64,000 bases of DNA from Vibrio nitrifigilis. GTDB lineage: Bacteria; Pseudomonadota; Gammaproteobacteria; Enterobacterales; Vibrionaceae. How positions within the stretch are numbered: position 1 is the first letter of the stretch; every line of letters starts with the position of its first letter. This document shows positions 54,361 through 63,758 of this stretch, piece after piece. The DNA lies in contig NZ_JADPMR010000003.1 in NCBI RefSeq assembly GCF_015686695.1, positions 1 to 64,000 on the forward strand, given 5' to 3'. The notes beneath the pieces are model-generated. The model had not been told where the DNA came from, searched no databases, and was given only the letters and a program-made list of their open reading frames with translations. The translations under genes and the position numbers were made by a program.

Positions 54361-55326
54361 TTACAGATCGTCGATGTAACCAAGAGAACGTAAGGCACGT
54401 TCATCATCAGCCCAACCAGACTTCACTTTAACCCAAGTTTCCAAGTAGACCTTACGGCCAAATAAATCTTCCATATCTAAGCGAGCTTCACGACCAATGG
54501 TTTTAATTTTTTCACCTTTGGTACCGATCACCATTTTCTTCTGACCACTACGTTCAACAAGGATCAAAGCGTTAATATGGAATCCATCGGTATCCGGGTT
54601 GTAATCGAAACGTTCAATTTCAACGGTAACCGAATAAGGCAGTTCTTCACCAGTGAAACGCATGAGCTTTTCACGAATGATTTCTGATGCCATAAAGCGT
54701 TGAGAACGGTCTGTCACATACTCTTCAGGGAAGTGATGAACTGCCTTAGGTAAGTGATCACGAACATGTTTACGCAACACCTCAATATTCTTACCATGTT
54801 TTGCAGAAATCGGTACTACATCCACGAAGTTATAACGTTTAGACAGCTCCATCATGTGCAACATGACATCATTTTTATCTTTGACATTATCCACTTTGTT
54901 CACACACAGCACGATTGGAAAATTCGCTTTCTGTAATTTGGTGAACACCATTTCATCATCAGCAGTCCAATGTGTACCATCGACGAGGAAAAGCACTAAA
55001 TTCACGTCACTTAATGAACTGCTTGCAGCACGGTTCATTAAACGGTTAATCGCACGCTTTTCTTCAATGTGTAACCCTGGAGTATCCACATAGATCGCTT
55101 GATAGTCACCTTCAGTATCTACGCCCATAATACGGTGGCGAGTGGTTTGAGGTTTACGCGACGTAATCGAAATTTTCTGGCCGAGAAGGTTATTCAGCAG
55201 CGTCGATTTACCTACGTTAGGGCGGCCAACGATCGCCACAAAACCACAATGTTGGTTTTCTGGTGCCGAGGTTAGTTGTGGTTTCGATTCGAAAAACGCA
55301 TCGATATCAAATTCTTTTTCAGACAT
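54361..55326 (-). CDS. era: GTPase Era
   Basis: Essential GTPase for 16S rRNA maturation and 30S assembly. 321 residues with G1 GRPNVGKSTLLN, G2 (SRKPQTTRHRI), G3 DTPGLH, G4 NKVD, G5 SAK; C-terminal KH domain (GQKKMVIGTKGEKIKTIGREAR). An extra N-terminal tail of about 25 residues (MSEKEFDIDAFFESKP) is common in vibrios. Start overlaps the rnc stop by 8 bases. Confidence 0.96.
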   Translation of the reverse strand: MSEKEFDIDAFFESKPQLTSAPENQHCGFVAIVGRPNVGKSTLLNNLLGQKISITSRKPQTTRHRIMGVDTEGDYQAIYVDTPGLHIEEKRAINRLMNRAASSSLSDVNLVLFLVDGTHWTADDEMVFTKLQKANFPIVLCVNKVDNVKDKNDVMLHMMELSKRYNFVDVVPISAKHGKNIEVLRKHVRDHLPKAVHHFPEEYVTDRSQRFMASEIIREKLMRFTGEELPYSVTVEIERFDYNPDTDGFHINALILVERSGQKKMVIGTKGEKIKTIGREARLDMEDLFGRKVYLETWVKVKSGWADDERALRSLGYIDDL

Positions 55327-55996
55327 TCGTTAGTTGCTCTAAAGCCGTTTCCGCAGCCGCTTGCTCTGCCTTGCGTCGACTGGTGCCTTTACCAATAACA
55401 GGCTCTCCAACGCCTGCCACTTCACACGATACAGTGAATTCCTGATTGTGTGCTTCACCTTTGATGTTAGTTACAGTATAGACCGGAAGTGGTTTTCTTC
55501 TTCCTTGCAAAAACTCTTGTAAACGAGTCTTAGGATCTTTCTGTGAAACACCAGGCTGAATCGACTCCAGACGTGACTTATACCAACTTAAAATGATGCC
55601 ACGCACCACTTCAATATCGCTGTCTAAATAAATCGCCCCGATAATCGCTTCTACAGCATCGGCCAAGATTGAATCACGACGGTAACCGCCACTTTTCAAC
55701 TCGCCTGGACCTAATTTTAAGTAATCTCCTAAACCGAATTCACGGCCTAGCTCCGCTAATGTGTTACCACGAACCAATGTTGCACGCATGCGGCTCATGT
55801 CACCTTCGTTTACTTTAGGAAAACGATGATATAAATCATCAGCGACGACAAAACTTAAAATTGAATCGCCCAGAAACTCAAGACGTTCGTTATGTTTTCC
55901 GTTGGCGCTGCGATGTGTCAGCGCCAAGTTGATCAGCTCACTATTTTGAAATGTGTAGCCAAGCTTTTTCTCTAATTGATTAATAGGAGAAGTCAT
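55319..55996 (-). CDS. rnc: Ribonuclease III
   Basis: Double-stranded-RNA endonuclease for rRNA and mRNA processing; in E. coli it autoregulates the rnc-era-recO message. 225 residues. Catalytic domain with NERLEFLGDSIL and DAVEAIIGAIYLD (Glu/Asp metal ligands); C-terminal dsRNA-binding domain (PKTRLQEFLQG and GKGTSRRKAEQAAAETAL). Overlaps era; lepB precedes by 37 bases. Confidence 0.96.
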   Translation of the reverse strand: MTSPINQLEKKLGYTFQNSELINLALTHRSANGKHNERLEFLGDSILSFVVADDLYHRFPKVNEGDMSRMRATLVRGNTLAELGREFGLGDYLKLGPGELKSGGYRRDSILADAVEAIIGAIYLDSDIEVVRGIILSWYKSRLESIQPGVSQKDPKTRLQEFLQGRRKPLPVYTVTNIKGEAHNQEFTVSCEVAGVGEPVIGKGTSRRKAEQAAAETALEQLTNV

Positions 55997-56033
55997 ACTC
56001 TCTCGATGTGTTTATGCCAGAGCGAACTCTGGC

Positions 56034-56930
56034 TTAGTTAATGCCACCGATGCGGTTAAAACGCACACCAGTTGGTACCCAGGAAGGCAAAATACTGTCT
56101 GCTGGACGATCAAATTCAAAACTGATCCAAATGCCGACAGCTTTACCGACTAAATTTGCTTCAGGGACAACCCCCCAAAAACGGCTATCTGCACTATTGT
56201 CCCGGTTATCACCCATCATGAAATAATGGCCTTTTGGCACCACCCATTCATTGACACCTGGACGAGGCTGATATTGATCAACCGGATCCATATGCATCGG
56301 GTTAATCAAAATATTGTGTTTTACTGACCCTAATTGCTCATCAAGCTGCATTAATGGGATACCACCCTGTATAAATTGGCTTTCTTGAACATTGCTTAAC
56401 TTCACTGGCTTACATTGACTCTCGCCTTGTGGTTGGATGCACACTTGTTTTGTACGGCTGTAACGAATAGTGTCGCCAGGCATTCCCACCAAACGCTTAA
56501 TATAGTCAACACTTGGATTTTTAGGGTATCTGAATACAACAATATCACCACGCTTTGGTTCTCCAGTTGGAACTAACGTGGTGTGCCATACAGGGTCTTT
56601 TAAACCATACGCATATTTTTCAACCACAATAAAATCCCCAACTAATAATGTAGGCATCATTGAGCCTGATGGGATTTGGAATGGTTCAAAAATAAACGAG
56701 CGTAAAATAAGCACAAACGCAATAACAGGAAAAATGGATACAGCGTTTTCAACCCACCAAGGTTGAGGATCGATCTTTTTAACAAGGTTAGGATCAATGC
56801 CATTGGTTTCTGTTTGCAGCTGCGTCATTTTTTGCTGACGTTTTTTGCCCCAAACAAACTTCTCTAACACCCAAATGATACCTGTCACTAAGGTCAAGAT
56901 TACCAAGAATAGTGAAAATGTGTTGGCCAT
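56034..56930 (-). CDS. lepB: Signal peptidase I
   Basis: Inner-membrane Ser/Lys protease that removes Sec and Tat signal peptides. 298 residues. Two N-terminal membrane segments (about 4-22 and 62-80); catalytic Ser in PSGSMMPTLLVGDF, catalytic Lys in YIKRLVGMPGDT, box E GDNRDNSADSRFWG. Between lepA and rnc, the classic order. Confidence 0.96.
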   Translation of the reverse strand: MANTFSLFLVILTLVTGIIWVLEKFVWGKKRQQKMTQLQTETNGIDPNLVKKIDPQPWWVENAVSIFPVIAFVLILRSFIFEPFQIPSGSMMPTLLVGDFIVVEKYAYGLKDPVWHTTLVPTGEPKRGDIVVFRYPKNPSVDYIKRLVGMPGDTIRYSRTKQVCIQPQGESQCKPVKLSNVQESQFIQGGIPLMQLDEQLGSVKHNILINPMHMDPVDQYQPRPGVNEWVVPKGHYFMMGDNRDNSADSRFWGVVPEANLVGKAVGIWISFEFDRPADSILPSWVPTGVRFNRIGGIN

Positions 56931-57020
56931 TGACTTCCCTTATCTAAAAATACGAAAGTGAAAGAGCCGAAACCCTTTCACCCAATATTGTGCCATTTAA
57001 AAACAATACATTAGCAAATA

Positions 57021-58814
57021 CTAGTCTTTGCCAACGTGCAGAATGGCCAAGAACGCTTCTTGTGGTAATTCAACGTTACCAATCTGTTTCATGCGTTTCT
57101 TACCTTCTTTCTGTTTCTTCAACAGTTTTTTCTTACGACTCACGTCACCACCGTAACATTTTGCCAGTACGTTCTTACGTAACTGTTTCACAGTAGAGCG
57201 AGCAATAATGTGAGCGCCAATCGCCGCTTGGATCGCGATATCAAACATTTGACGAGGAATGAATTCTTTCATTTTCTCAACCAAGAGTCGACCACGAGCT
57301 TGAGCTTGATCTTTGTGAGTGATGATAGCTAATGCGTCAACACGCTCACCATTCAATAGTACGTCAACACGCACCATGTCTGATGCTTCAAAACGTTGGA
57401 AGTTATACTCTAGTGATGCATAACCGCGTGACGTTGATTTCAAGCGATCAAAGAAATCCAATACCACTTCAGCCATTGGAATATCATAAGTAAGTGCCAC
57501 TTGATTACCGTGGTACACCATATCTTGTTGCACGCCACGTTTTTCAACACACAAGGTAATAACGTTACCTAAGTACTCTTCTGGAACCAAGATGTTACAA
57601 CGAGCAATCGGTTCACGAACTTCTTCAAGATCACTAACTGGCGGTAATTTCGCAGGGCTATCTACATAGATAATTTCTTGATCCGTTTTCACTACTTCGT
57701 AAACTACTGTCGGCGCTGTAGTGATAAGGTCTAGGTTATATTCACGCTCTAGACGTTCTTGGATAATTTCCATGTGCAGCATCCCAAGGAAACCACAACG
57801 GAAACCAAAGCCTAACGCTGCTGATGTTTCTGGCTCGTAAAATAACGAAGCATCATTTAGTGACAGTTTACCCAGTGCATCACGGAAGTTTTCGTAATCA
57901 TCTGATGATACAGGGAACAGACCAGCATAAACTTGTGGGCGAACCTTTTTAAAACCAGGTAACGCTTTTTCACACCCGTTTTTCGCGAGAGTAAGCGTAT
58001 CACCAACAGGTGCGCCAAGAATGTCTTTGATACCACAAACAACCCAGCCAACTTCGCCCGTTTCAAGGCCATCGGTTGGGACGCGTTTTGGTGTGAAAAT
58101 ACCAATACCATCAATACCCCAAGTTTGACCAGTACTCATCACTTTGATTTTGTCGTTTTTCTTCAAACTACCATTTTTAATGCAGACCAAAGAAACAACA
58201 CCTAAGTAGTTATCAAACCATGAATCAATGATAAGCGCTTGTAGAGGTGCATCAGGATCGCCCGTTGGTGCCGGAATAGATTTAACAATGTTTTCTAAAA
58301 CATCATCAACACCAATACCGGTTTTTGCTGAACAACGTACAGCTTCCATGGCATCGATACCAACGATGTCTTCGATTTCTTCAGCAACGCGTTCTGGGTC
58401 AGCAGCTGGCAAGTCGATTTTGTTTAATACCGGAACCACTTCTAGGTCCATTTCAATCGCGGTATAACAGTTTGCTAGAGTTTGAGCCTCTACGCCTTGA
58501 CCTGCATCGACCACCAATAACGCCCCTTCACAAGCAGCAAGGGAACGCGACACTTCGTATGAGAAGTCAACGTGTCCTGGAGTATCGATAAAGTTTAGCT
58601 GATAGGTTTCGCCATCTTTAGCTTTGTAATCCAGCGTCACACTCTGAGATTTAATGGTGATACCACGTTCACGCTCTAGATCCATCGAATCTAGAACTTG
58701 TGCCGCCATTTCACGGTCAGTCAATCCACCACAGACTTGAATTAAGCGGTCAGATAGAGTCGACTTACCATGGTCGATGTGGGCGATGATCGAAAAGTTA
58801 CGAATGTGCTTCAT
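57021..58814 (-). CDS. lepA: Elongation factor 4 (LepA)
   Basis: Ribosome-associated translational GTPase, helps under ionic or cold stress and in initiation. 597 residues from ATG 58814 (MKHIRNFSIIAHIDHGKST); frame open upstream to 58883. GTPase motifs AHIDHGKST, DTPGHVDF, NKIDLPAADPERV; LepA-specific C-terminal domain with KKLLKKQKEGKKRMK. Upstream of lepB in one operon. Confidence 0.96.
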   Translation of the reverse strand: MKHIRNFSIIAHIDHGKSTLSDRLIQVCGGLTDREMAAQVLDSMDLERERGITIKSQSVTLDYKAKDGETYQLNFIDTPGHVDFSYEVSRSLAACEGALLVVDAGQGVEAQTLANCYTAIEMDLEVVPVLNKIDLPAADPERVAEEIEDIVGIDAMEAVRCSAKTGIGVDDVLENIVKSIPAPTGDPDAPLQALIIDSWFDNYLGVVSLVCIKNGSLKKNDKIKVMSTGQTWGIDGIGIFTPKRVPTDGLETGEVGWVVCGIKDILGAPVGDTLTLAKNGCEKALPGFKKVRPQVYAGLFPVSSDDYENFRDALGKLSLNDASLFYEPETSAALGFGFRCGFLGMLHMEIIQERLEREYNLDLITTAPTVVYEVVKTDQEIIYVDSPAKLPPVSDLEEVREPIARCNILVPEEYLGNVITLCVEKRGVQQDMVYHGNQVALTYDIPMAEVVLDFFDRLKSTSRGYASLEYNFQRFEASDMVRVDVLLNGERVDALAIITHKDQAQARGRLLVEKMKEFIPRQMFDIAIQAAIGAHIIARSTVKQLRKNVLAKCYGGDVSRKKKLLKKQKEGKKRMKQIGNVELPQEAFLAILHVGKD

Positions 58815-58944
58815 AGGTTTGGGATGACTAAACTCTTGTAAATTAGGAAAATAGAATACCGCCAGTGGCGGTATTTCATTCAAGTTGGGCGATTCTAACC
58901 AATTTCGCTTTGGTTCGCACCTTATTTAAACGATTGATGATTCT

Positions 58945-59415
58945 TTAAACAATAGGCTCTCCAAGCACTCTTAGCAAAACAACTTCGTTTTGAGAGCGTT
59001 GTTCTAAGCGCGGTGAACAATATTTTGCTAATCCAATACCTAGCGCAATAAAAAGAAATGAAGACAGAATAACGGTACCTTCTCCACCGCCCATCTCTGG
59101 CGCAAAAAAACTATCGCCAAGCCATGCACCAATAATCATCATAAAGAGTGGCACAAGGTAAACTAAGGCTGCAGACTGCAATAAGCTCTTTTCTGGGAAG
59201 CCTATTTCTACTACTTGACCTTGCCGAACGGTTTGGTCGGTTTTAAGCGTCCAAAGCAGCGCTTTGCTACCTATCGCTTTAGAGACTAACCCCGTACCAC
59301 AGCTTTTTGCGGAAGAACAACTACTGCAGCTGGTTTTTTGTTCACAACTCAGTTGGATTTGATACCCTTGCTTTTGCTGTTGAACGGCCATCACTGTGGC
59401 TAACGCGGTCATCAT
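58945..59415 (-). CDS. rseC: SoxR-reducing system/sigma-E factor RseC
   Basis: Inner-membrane protein of the rpoE operon, linked to SoxR reduction with the Rsx complex. 156 residues; N-terminal cysteine cluster (CEQKTSCSSCSSAKSCG) and two membrane segments in the C-terminal half (LVYLVPLFMMIIGAWLG and GTVILSSFLFIALGIGLA). ATG two bases before the rseB stop spacing; last gene of rpoE-rseA-rseB-rseC. Confidence 0.92.
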   Translation of the reverse strand: MMTALATVMAVQQQKQGYQIQLSCEQKTSCSSCSSAKSCGTGLVSKAIGSKALLWTLKTDQTVRQGQVVEIGFPEKSLLQSAALVYLVPLFMMIIGAWLGDSFFAPEMGGGEGTVILSSFLFIALGIGLAKYCSPRLEQRSQNEVVLLRVLGEPIV

Positions 59416-59417
59416 AA

Positions 59418-60380
59418 TTAATTAACTCCCTGACGATTAAATTGCACCGACTGGGCAACTTTCTGAGCCGTTGCAGGAGGAATATCGCCAATCACAGAGA
59501 TCTCATTATCACCCTGGACATAAGTTTGCAGAGTTCGACGCCCTTGGCGGAACAACTGATTTTTCAATGAGTGATTATCTCGTTCTGACACATAGACAGA
59601 AAAACTAAACAACCCATCAGAAAACATTTGGCTTTCCACTAAACGATCAGTAATCGCCATTCGGTAACGATTAATCTCCATTGCCTTAAAGCCATCAGGT
59701 ACCCATTCGACTGCCCACTTGGCTTTCTTAATATTCCCTTTAGGAATGGAGAGCACTTCGGGCAGTTTAACACTGTTTAAACCAGACATCATCTTAGCGA
59801 TTTTATCGTTGATCGAATATGAGATCGTACGATACTGCTCGAGGACTTCGCCATTACGATCCACCAGATCAGCTCGCAGCGGAAGATCGCTGTGTTCATC
59901 TACCCACAAAATGTAAGAATAACGCAAACCATCTTTCGGAACGATGCGTAGTACCTGACAAGGACTGCCCGCTTCACGAGCTCGACCCACTTTGACAAAG
60001 TCATAGTACTTACCCAATTGATCAACGTTGCTATTAAGCATTGGCATCAAAGGAGCAACCATATTACTCGACTCGATAGTGAAGGGATCAACACCGGGTT
60101 CAATATAACTGACCTCATCACCGCGGCGAATCACTTCTCGAACCGGCCCACTTAAATAAACCAAATGGGCAAACTGCTGGGATTTTTCTCGAGCATGACG
60201 ATATAAAATCGGCTCCAAGCCGTTTTTCTTAATCAGGATATAAGACAGCTCATAATTGAGTTGCTGACTTGCTCTGTTCATTTGATGCAACAAAGCCTCC
60301 GCAGAAGAATCTTCTGCAAAGGCATAATTTGTCGAGCTCAAACTGAACAGCGTCAGCACACTGATCAGAAATTTCTTCAT
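59418..60380 (-). CDS. rseB: Sigma-E regulatory protein RseB
   Basis: Periplasmic protein that binds RseA and shields it from DegS; released by LPS. 320 residues with signal peptide (MKKFLISVLTLFSLSSTNYAFA). N-terminal LolA-like domain (about 25-210) and smaller C-terminal domain (about 230-320; GLFSFSVYVSERD and GDIPPATAQKVAQSVQF). 11 bases after rseA. Confidence 0.94.
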   Translation of the reverse strand: MKKFLISVLTLFSLSSTNYAFAEDSSAEALLHQMNRASQQLNYELSYILIKKNGLEPILYRHAREKSQQFAHLVYLSGPVREVIRRGDEVSYIEPGVDPFTIESSNMVAPLMPMLNSNVDQLGKYYDFVKVGRAREAGSPCQVLRIVPKDGLRYSYILWVDEHSDLPLRADLVDRNGEVLEQYRTISYSINDKIAKMMSGLNSVKLPEVLSIPKGNIKKAKWAVEWVPDGFKAMEINRYRMAITDRLVESQMFSDGLFSFSVYVSERDNHSLKNQLFRQGRRTLQTYVQGDNEISVIGDIPPATAQKVAQSVQFNRQGVN

Positions 60381-60391
60381 TCAACTACCAA

Positions 60392-61015
60392 TTATTTTGA
60401 TGGTTGTGAGGCCACACCGCTCTCACTATTCAGTCTTAATTGCAACTCGTAGTCTTGCAAAAAGGCGTTCACACGACGACGTTGCTCTTGAATATTCGAC
60501 TCACCACGATCATCATTCGCTTCATGAGTGACAAGACTTACGGGTTCAGCCTTTCCAGATAAAGGTATGGTTTGCAAAACTGGGATCTGGTCATCGCTAG
60601 ACTGAGATGCAACGGTTTGGTCACTCGAGCCGTATTGCTGAACACCAACAATGACAACTAACGAAACACAAGCAGCAACCGCAACTTGTCCAAACTGAGA
60701 CAACCAAGCTGGCAACTGACGACGAGCTTTCGTTGGCTTAGGTTGAGCCTCGATAGGCAATGGTGTGTCATCCACCACATTTGCACTTTGTGTGTAACGA
60801 GCATTGTGCGCAGGTTCATTTTCCAACGCCAGAGACACACTCTCAGCAATATTCCATTCTGGTTTTTCGGGAGCCTCACCACGCATGACATCACCAATTA
60901 AATGGTAATTTTTCCACGCATCCAGCCCCTCCTGATCGTTGACCAATTCCTGTATAAAGGACTTGTCAATCGTTTCTCCATCCATGAGAGCTGAAAGTTT
61001 TTCTTTGTCAGCCAT
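60392..61015 (-). CDS. rseA: Anti-sigma-E factor RseA
   Basis: Single-pass inner-membrane anti-sigma factor that holds RpoE until cleaved by DegS, RseP and ClpXP. 207 residues from ATG 61015 (MADKEKLSALMDGE), which matches the family start; the frame extends to 61042. N-terminal sigma-binding domain (about 1-85), membrane segment VAVAACVSLVVIVGV (near 115-130), periplasmic part with a C-terminal RseB-binding region. Follows rpoE by 32 bases. Confidence 0.93.
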   Translation of the reverse strand: MADKEKLSALMDGETIDKSFIQELVNDQEGLDAWKNYHLIGDVMRGEAPEKPEWNIAESVSLALENEPAHNARYTQSANVVDDTPLPIEAQPKPTKARRQLPAWLSQFGQVAVAACVSLVVIVGVQQYGSSDQTVASQSSDDQIPVLQTIPLSGKAEPVSLVTHEANDDRGESNIQEQRRRVNAFLQDYELQLRLNSESGVASQPSK

Positions 61016-61047
61016 TCTTTTCACCATAGTAGTTACTAACATCAGCC

Positions 61048-61620
61048 TTAGAGCAAAGGTCGAATTCTTTTCTCTACTGCCTCACGAGCACGGAAGATAC
61101 GAGAACGCACCGTTCCAACGGGACAATCCATTACTTGCGCGATGTCCTCGTAACTCAAGCCATCGAGCTCTCGTAACGTCATCGCAGTTTTCAAATCTTC
61201 AGGTAGCGCTTCGATCGCACTAAACACTGCCCCTTTCAATTCCTTGGACAACGTCAGATTTTCAGGGTTCGAAATTTCTTTCAATGCACTACCCGTTTCA
61301 TAAAATTCCGCTTCTTCAGCGTCGACATCAGTAGCGGGAGGTCTACGCCCCTGAGCCACGATGTGGTTTTTTGCAGTATTGACAGCTATGCGATACAGCC
61401 AGGTATAAAATGCGCTATCACCACGAAACGTTGGGATGGCGCGGTATGCTTTAATAAAAGCTTCCTGCGCAACATCAGCTACATCACCAGAATTGCTCAC
61501 ATACCTAGAAATAAGGTTGCAGACCTTGTTTTGATAACGAAGTACCAAAAGATTAAAAGCTTGCTTATCTCCGTTCTGAACTCGCTCAATCAATACCTGA
61601 TCGGTCAGCTGCTCGTTCAT
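61048..61620 (-). CDS. rpoE: RNA polymerase sigma factor RpoE
   Basis: Envelope-stress sigma factor (sigma-E), 190 residues. Region 2 DVAQEAFIKAYRAIPTFRGDSAFYTWLYRIAVNTAKNH; region 4 LPEDLKTAMTLRELDGLSYEDIAQVMDCPVGTVRSRIFRAREA. First gene of rpoE-rseA-rseB-rseC, typically autoregulated from a sigma-E promoter; a candidate lies at 61721-61747. Divergent from nadB. Confidence 0.97.
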   Translation of the reverse strand: MNEQLTDQVLIERVQNGDKQAFNLLVLRYQNKVCNLISRYVSNSGDVADVAQEAFIKAYRAIPTFRGDSAFYTWLYRIAVNTAKNHIVAQGRRPPATDVDAEEAEFYETGSALKEISNPENLTLSKELKGAVFSAIEALPEDLKTAMTLRELDGLSYEDIAQVMDCPVGTVRSRIFRAREAVEKRIRPLL

Positions 61621-61720
61621 TCGAGCGGTTACTCCTATTGTTATATCCCCTTACCTTCTCAGATATGGGCATTAATTGTGCAGAATGTGTATTGGCACCA
61701 CTACTTACATGAGCACCTAT

Positions 61721-61747
61721 TGTGACTCAGTGGTTTAGATAAAGTTC
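61721..61747 (-). promoter_or_regulatory. Candidate sigma-E autoregulatory promoter of rpoE
   Basis: On the minus strand: GAACTT (-35, 61747-61742), 16-base spacer, TCACA (-10, 61725-61721). The -35 equals the sigma-E consensus core; the -10 shares T, C and final A with TCTAA/TCTGA. It would give a 5' leader of about 90 bases. Weak at the -10. Confidence 0.4.
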
Positions 61748-61999
61748 AATTCTCTGTGAAATTTTTACCATAGTTAATTCGCAATGTGATGCAATCTAGG
61801 TTTGCGAAAACACTCTATAAGATATTGAAGATTTCATTACCGAAACACAATAGCATTGACGATATAAATGCTTTTCCTTTTCAAATCTATTTCAGAAAAG
61901 GACACTATTGGATATTGGCATTTTTAAGGTTAACAACAACACCAAAAGTAAAAATAACTAGGTCCCATCATACTAGAAATAGTGGCAATTGTTACTGAT

Positions 62000-62031
62000 C
62001 TCAATGATTCGCTAATGAGATTAGCGTTGAG
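62000..62031 (+). other. Hairpin in nadB leader region
   Basis: CGCTAAT (62010-62016), GAG loop, ATTAGCG (62020-62026), with outer CTCAA (62000-62004)/TTGAG (62027-62031). No T-run. Could be an operator dyad or an mRNA structure before nadB. Confidence 0.4.
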
Positions 62032-62119
62032 TTAAGAATGGAAGTTTGGCCTGTACATGACCACCTCGATATCAGTCCATTTGTCGTAACCTAATATCGT
62101 TAAAGGATTTCAATGCGTT

Positions 62120-63733
62120 ATGAACACCCATAAGGAACACACGTGTGATGTACTGATTGTCGGTAGCGGTGCTGCTGGCTTATCACTTGCATTACATGTC
62201 GCCGACCATTGCCAAGTCATTGTGCTCAGTAAAGGCCCGCGCAGCGAAGGATCAACCTACTATGCACAAGGAGGAATTGCAGCAGTATTTGATGAAACGG
62301 ACAGTATTGACTCACACGTTCAAGATACCTTGATTGCAGGCGCAGGTATATGTGATGAGCAAACAGTTCGCTTTATTGCAGAACATGCAAAACCTTGCGT
62401 ACAGTGGCTTATCGATGGTGGCGTCCCTTTTGACAAGCTGAACGACCCCAACACTGAGGATGAGACTCCTCGTTATCATCTCACTAGAGAGGGCGGACAT
62501 AGCCACCGCCGTATTCTTCATGCTGCCGACGCAACCGGCATGGCAATGCAAACTTCACTACAAGAAAATGTAAAAAAACATCCTAATATACAGATCTTTG
62601 AACGTCATAATGCGTTAGACCTTATCACTGAAGATAAAGTCGGCGGGAGCCAACAAACCGTCGTTGGTGCTTACGTCTGGAATCGACATGATGAGCATGT
62701 TGAAACGATTCGCGCTAAATGTGTGGTTTTGGCTACTGGCGGTTCTTCAAAAGTGTACCAATACACATCCAATCCAGATATCTCTTCTGGTGATGGTATT
62801 GCCATGGCATGGCGTGCGGGCTGTCGTGTCGCTAATTTGGAATTCAACCAATTCCACCCCACTTGCCTATATCACCCAGAAGCGCGTAATTTTTTGTTAA
62901 CCGAAGCTCTGCGTGGGGAAGGCGCTTATCTGCGCCGACCTGACGGCTCACGCTTCATGTTAGATTTCGATGAAAGAGCAGAATTAGCGCCGCGAGATGT
63001 AGTGGCTCGAGCAATCGATTATGAAATGAAACGTTTGGGCGCAGATTGTATGTATCTCGATATTACGCATAAACGTGCAGAGTTTATTCAGCAACACTTT
63101 CCCATGATTTATAGCCGTCTCATGGAGTTGGGTATTGATATGACCAAAGAGCCCATTCCTATCGTCCCCGCAGCTCATTATACCTGTGGTGGTGTGATGG
63201 TCGATCAACAAGGGAAAACCGACCTAAACCACTTATATGCAATTGGGGAAGTGAGTTACACCGGTTTACACGGTGCCAATCGAATGGCATCAAACTCTCT
63301 ACTCGAATGCGTGGTATATGCATGGTCTGCAGCACAAGCTATCTTGCAAGAGTTGCCGCAAATTCATTTATGCTCTGAATTGCCCATATGGGATGAAAGC
63401 CAAGTGAGTTGCTCAGATGAAGAAGTGGTGATCCAGCACAACTGGCATGAGTTACGCCTTTTTATGTGGGATTACATGGGTATTGTTCGCACAGATAAAC
63501 GGTTAGAACGAGCTTTAAGAAGAATTCAGTTACTGCAACAAGAAACACATGAGTATTACAGTAATTTTAGAGTATCGAATAACTTATTGGAGTTACGTAA
63601 TTTACTGCAAGTTGCTGAGCTTATGGTGAGATGCGCCATGCAGCGTAAGGAGAGCCGAGGGTTGCATTACACCTTAGACTATCCCGAACCTAAAGAGCCA
63701 AGTGGCCCAACGATACTCACACCAAATCAATAG
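62120..63733 (+). CDS. nadB: L-aspartate oxidase
   Basis: FAD enzyme that oxidises aspartate to iminoaspartate for quinolinate (NAD) synthesis. 537 residues. Dinucleotide fold VLIVGSGAAGLSLALHVA; active-site segments GGHSHRRILHAADATG and HPTCLYHPEARNFLLTEALRGEGA; FAD segment GEVSYTGLHGANRMASNSLLECVV; succinate-dehydrogenase-like C-terminal helical domain. Adjacent to rpoE, divergent, as in many gammaproteobacteria. Partner nadC lies at 10642. Confidence 0.96.
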   Translation: MNTHKEHTCDVLIVGSGAAGLSLALHVADHCQVIVLSKGPRSEGSTYYAQGGIAAVFDETDSIDSHVQDTLIAGAGICDEQTVRFIAEHAKPCVQWLIDGGVPFDKLNDPNTEDETPRYHLTREGGHSHRRILHAADATGMAMQTSLQENVKKHPNIQIFERHNALDLITEDKVGGSQQTVVGAYVWNRHDEHVETIRAKCVVLATGGSSKVYQYTSNPDISSGDGIAMAWRAGCRVANLEFNQFHPTCLYHPEARNFLLTEALRGEGAYLRRPDGSRFMLDFDERAELAPRDVVARAIDYEMKRLGADCMYLDITHKRAEFIQQHFPMIYSRLMELGIDMTKEPIPIVPAAHYTCGGVMVDQQGKTDLNHLYAIGEVSYTGLHGANRMASNSLLECVVYAWSAAQAILQELPQIHLCSELPIWDESQVSCSDEEVVIQHNWHELRLFMWDYMGIVRTDKRLERALRRIQLLQQETHEYYSNFRVSNNLLELRNLLQVAELMVRCAMQRKESRGLHYTLDYPEPKEPSGPTILTPNQ

Positions 63734-63739
63734 TTCAAT

Positions 63740-63758
63740 GGGAGCGCTCAGCGCTCCC
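63740..63758. terminator. Terminator shared by nadB and ygfX
   Basis: Stem GGGAGCG/CGCTCCC with CTCAG loop, then TTTT, 6 bases after the nadB stop. The stop codon of ygfX (minus strand, 63748-63750) falls in the loop. Confidence 0.8.

Larger units (their letters stand above)
61621..62119. other. 499-base intergenic region between rpoE and nadB
   Basis: Divergent promoter region. Contains the candidate sigma-E promoter, AT-rich stretches, and a hairpin at 62000-62031 upstream of nadB. Short frames here do not look like genes. The nadB ribosome-binding site AAAGGA (62102-62107) is 12 bases from its ATG. Confidence 0.5.

Noticed and set aside
61786..61998. Short open frame between rpoE and nadB
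   Set aside because: No ribosome-binding site and no recognisable protein character; treated as intergenic.
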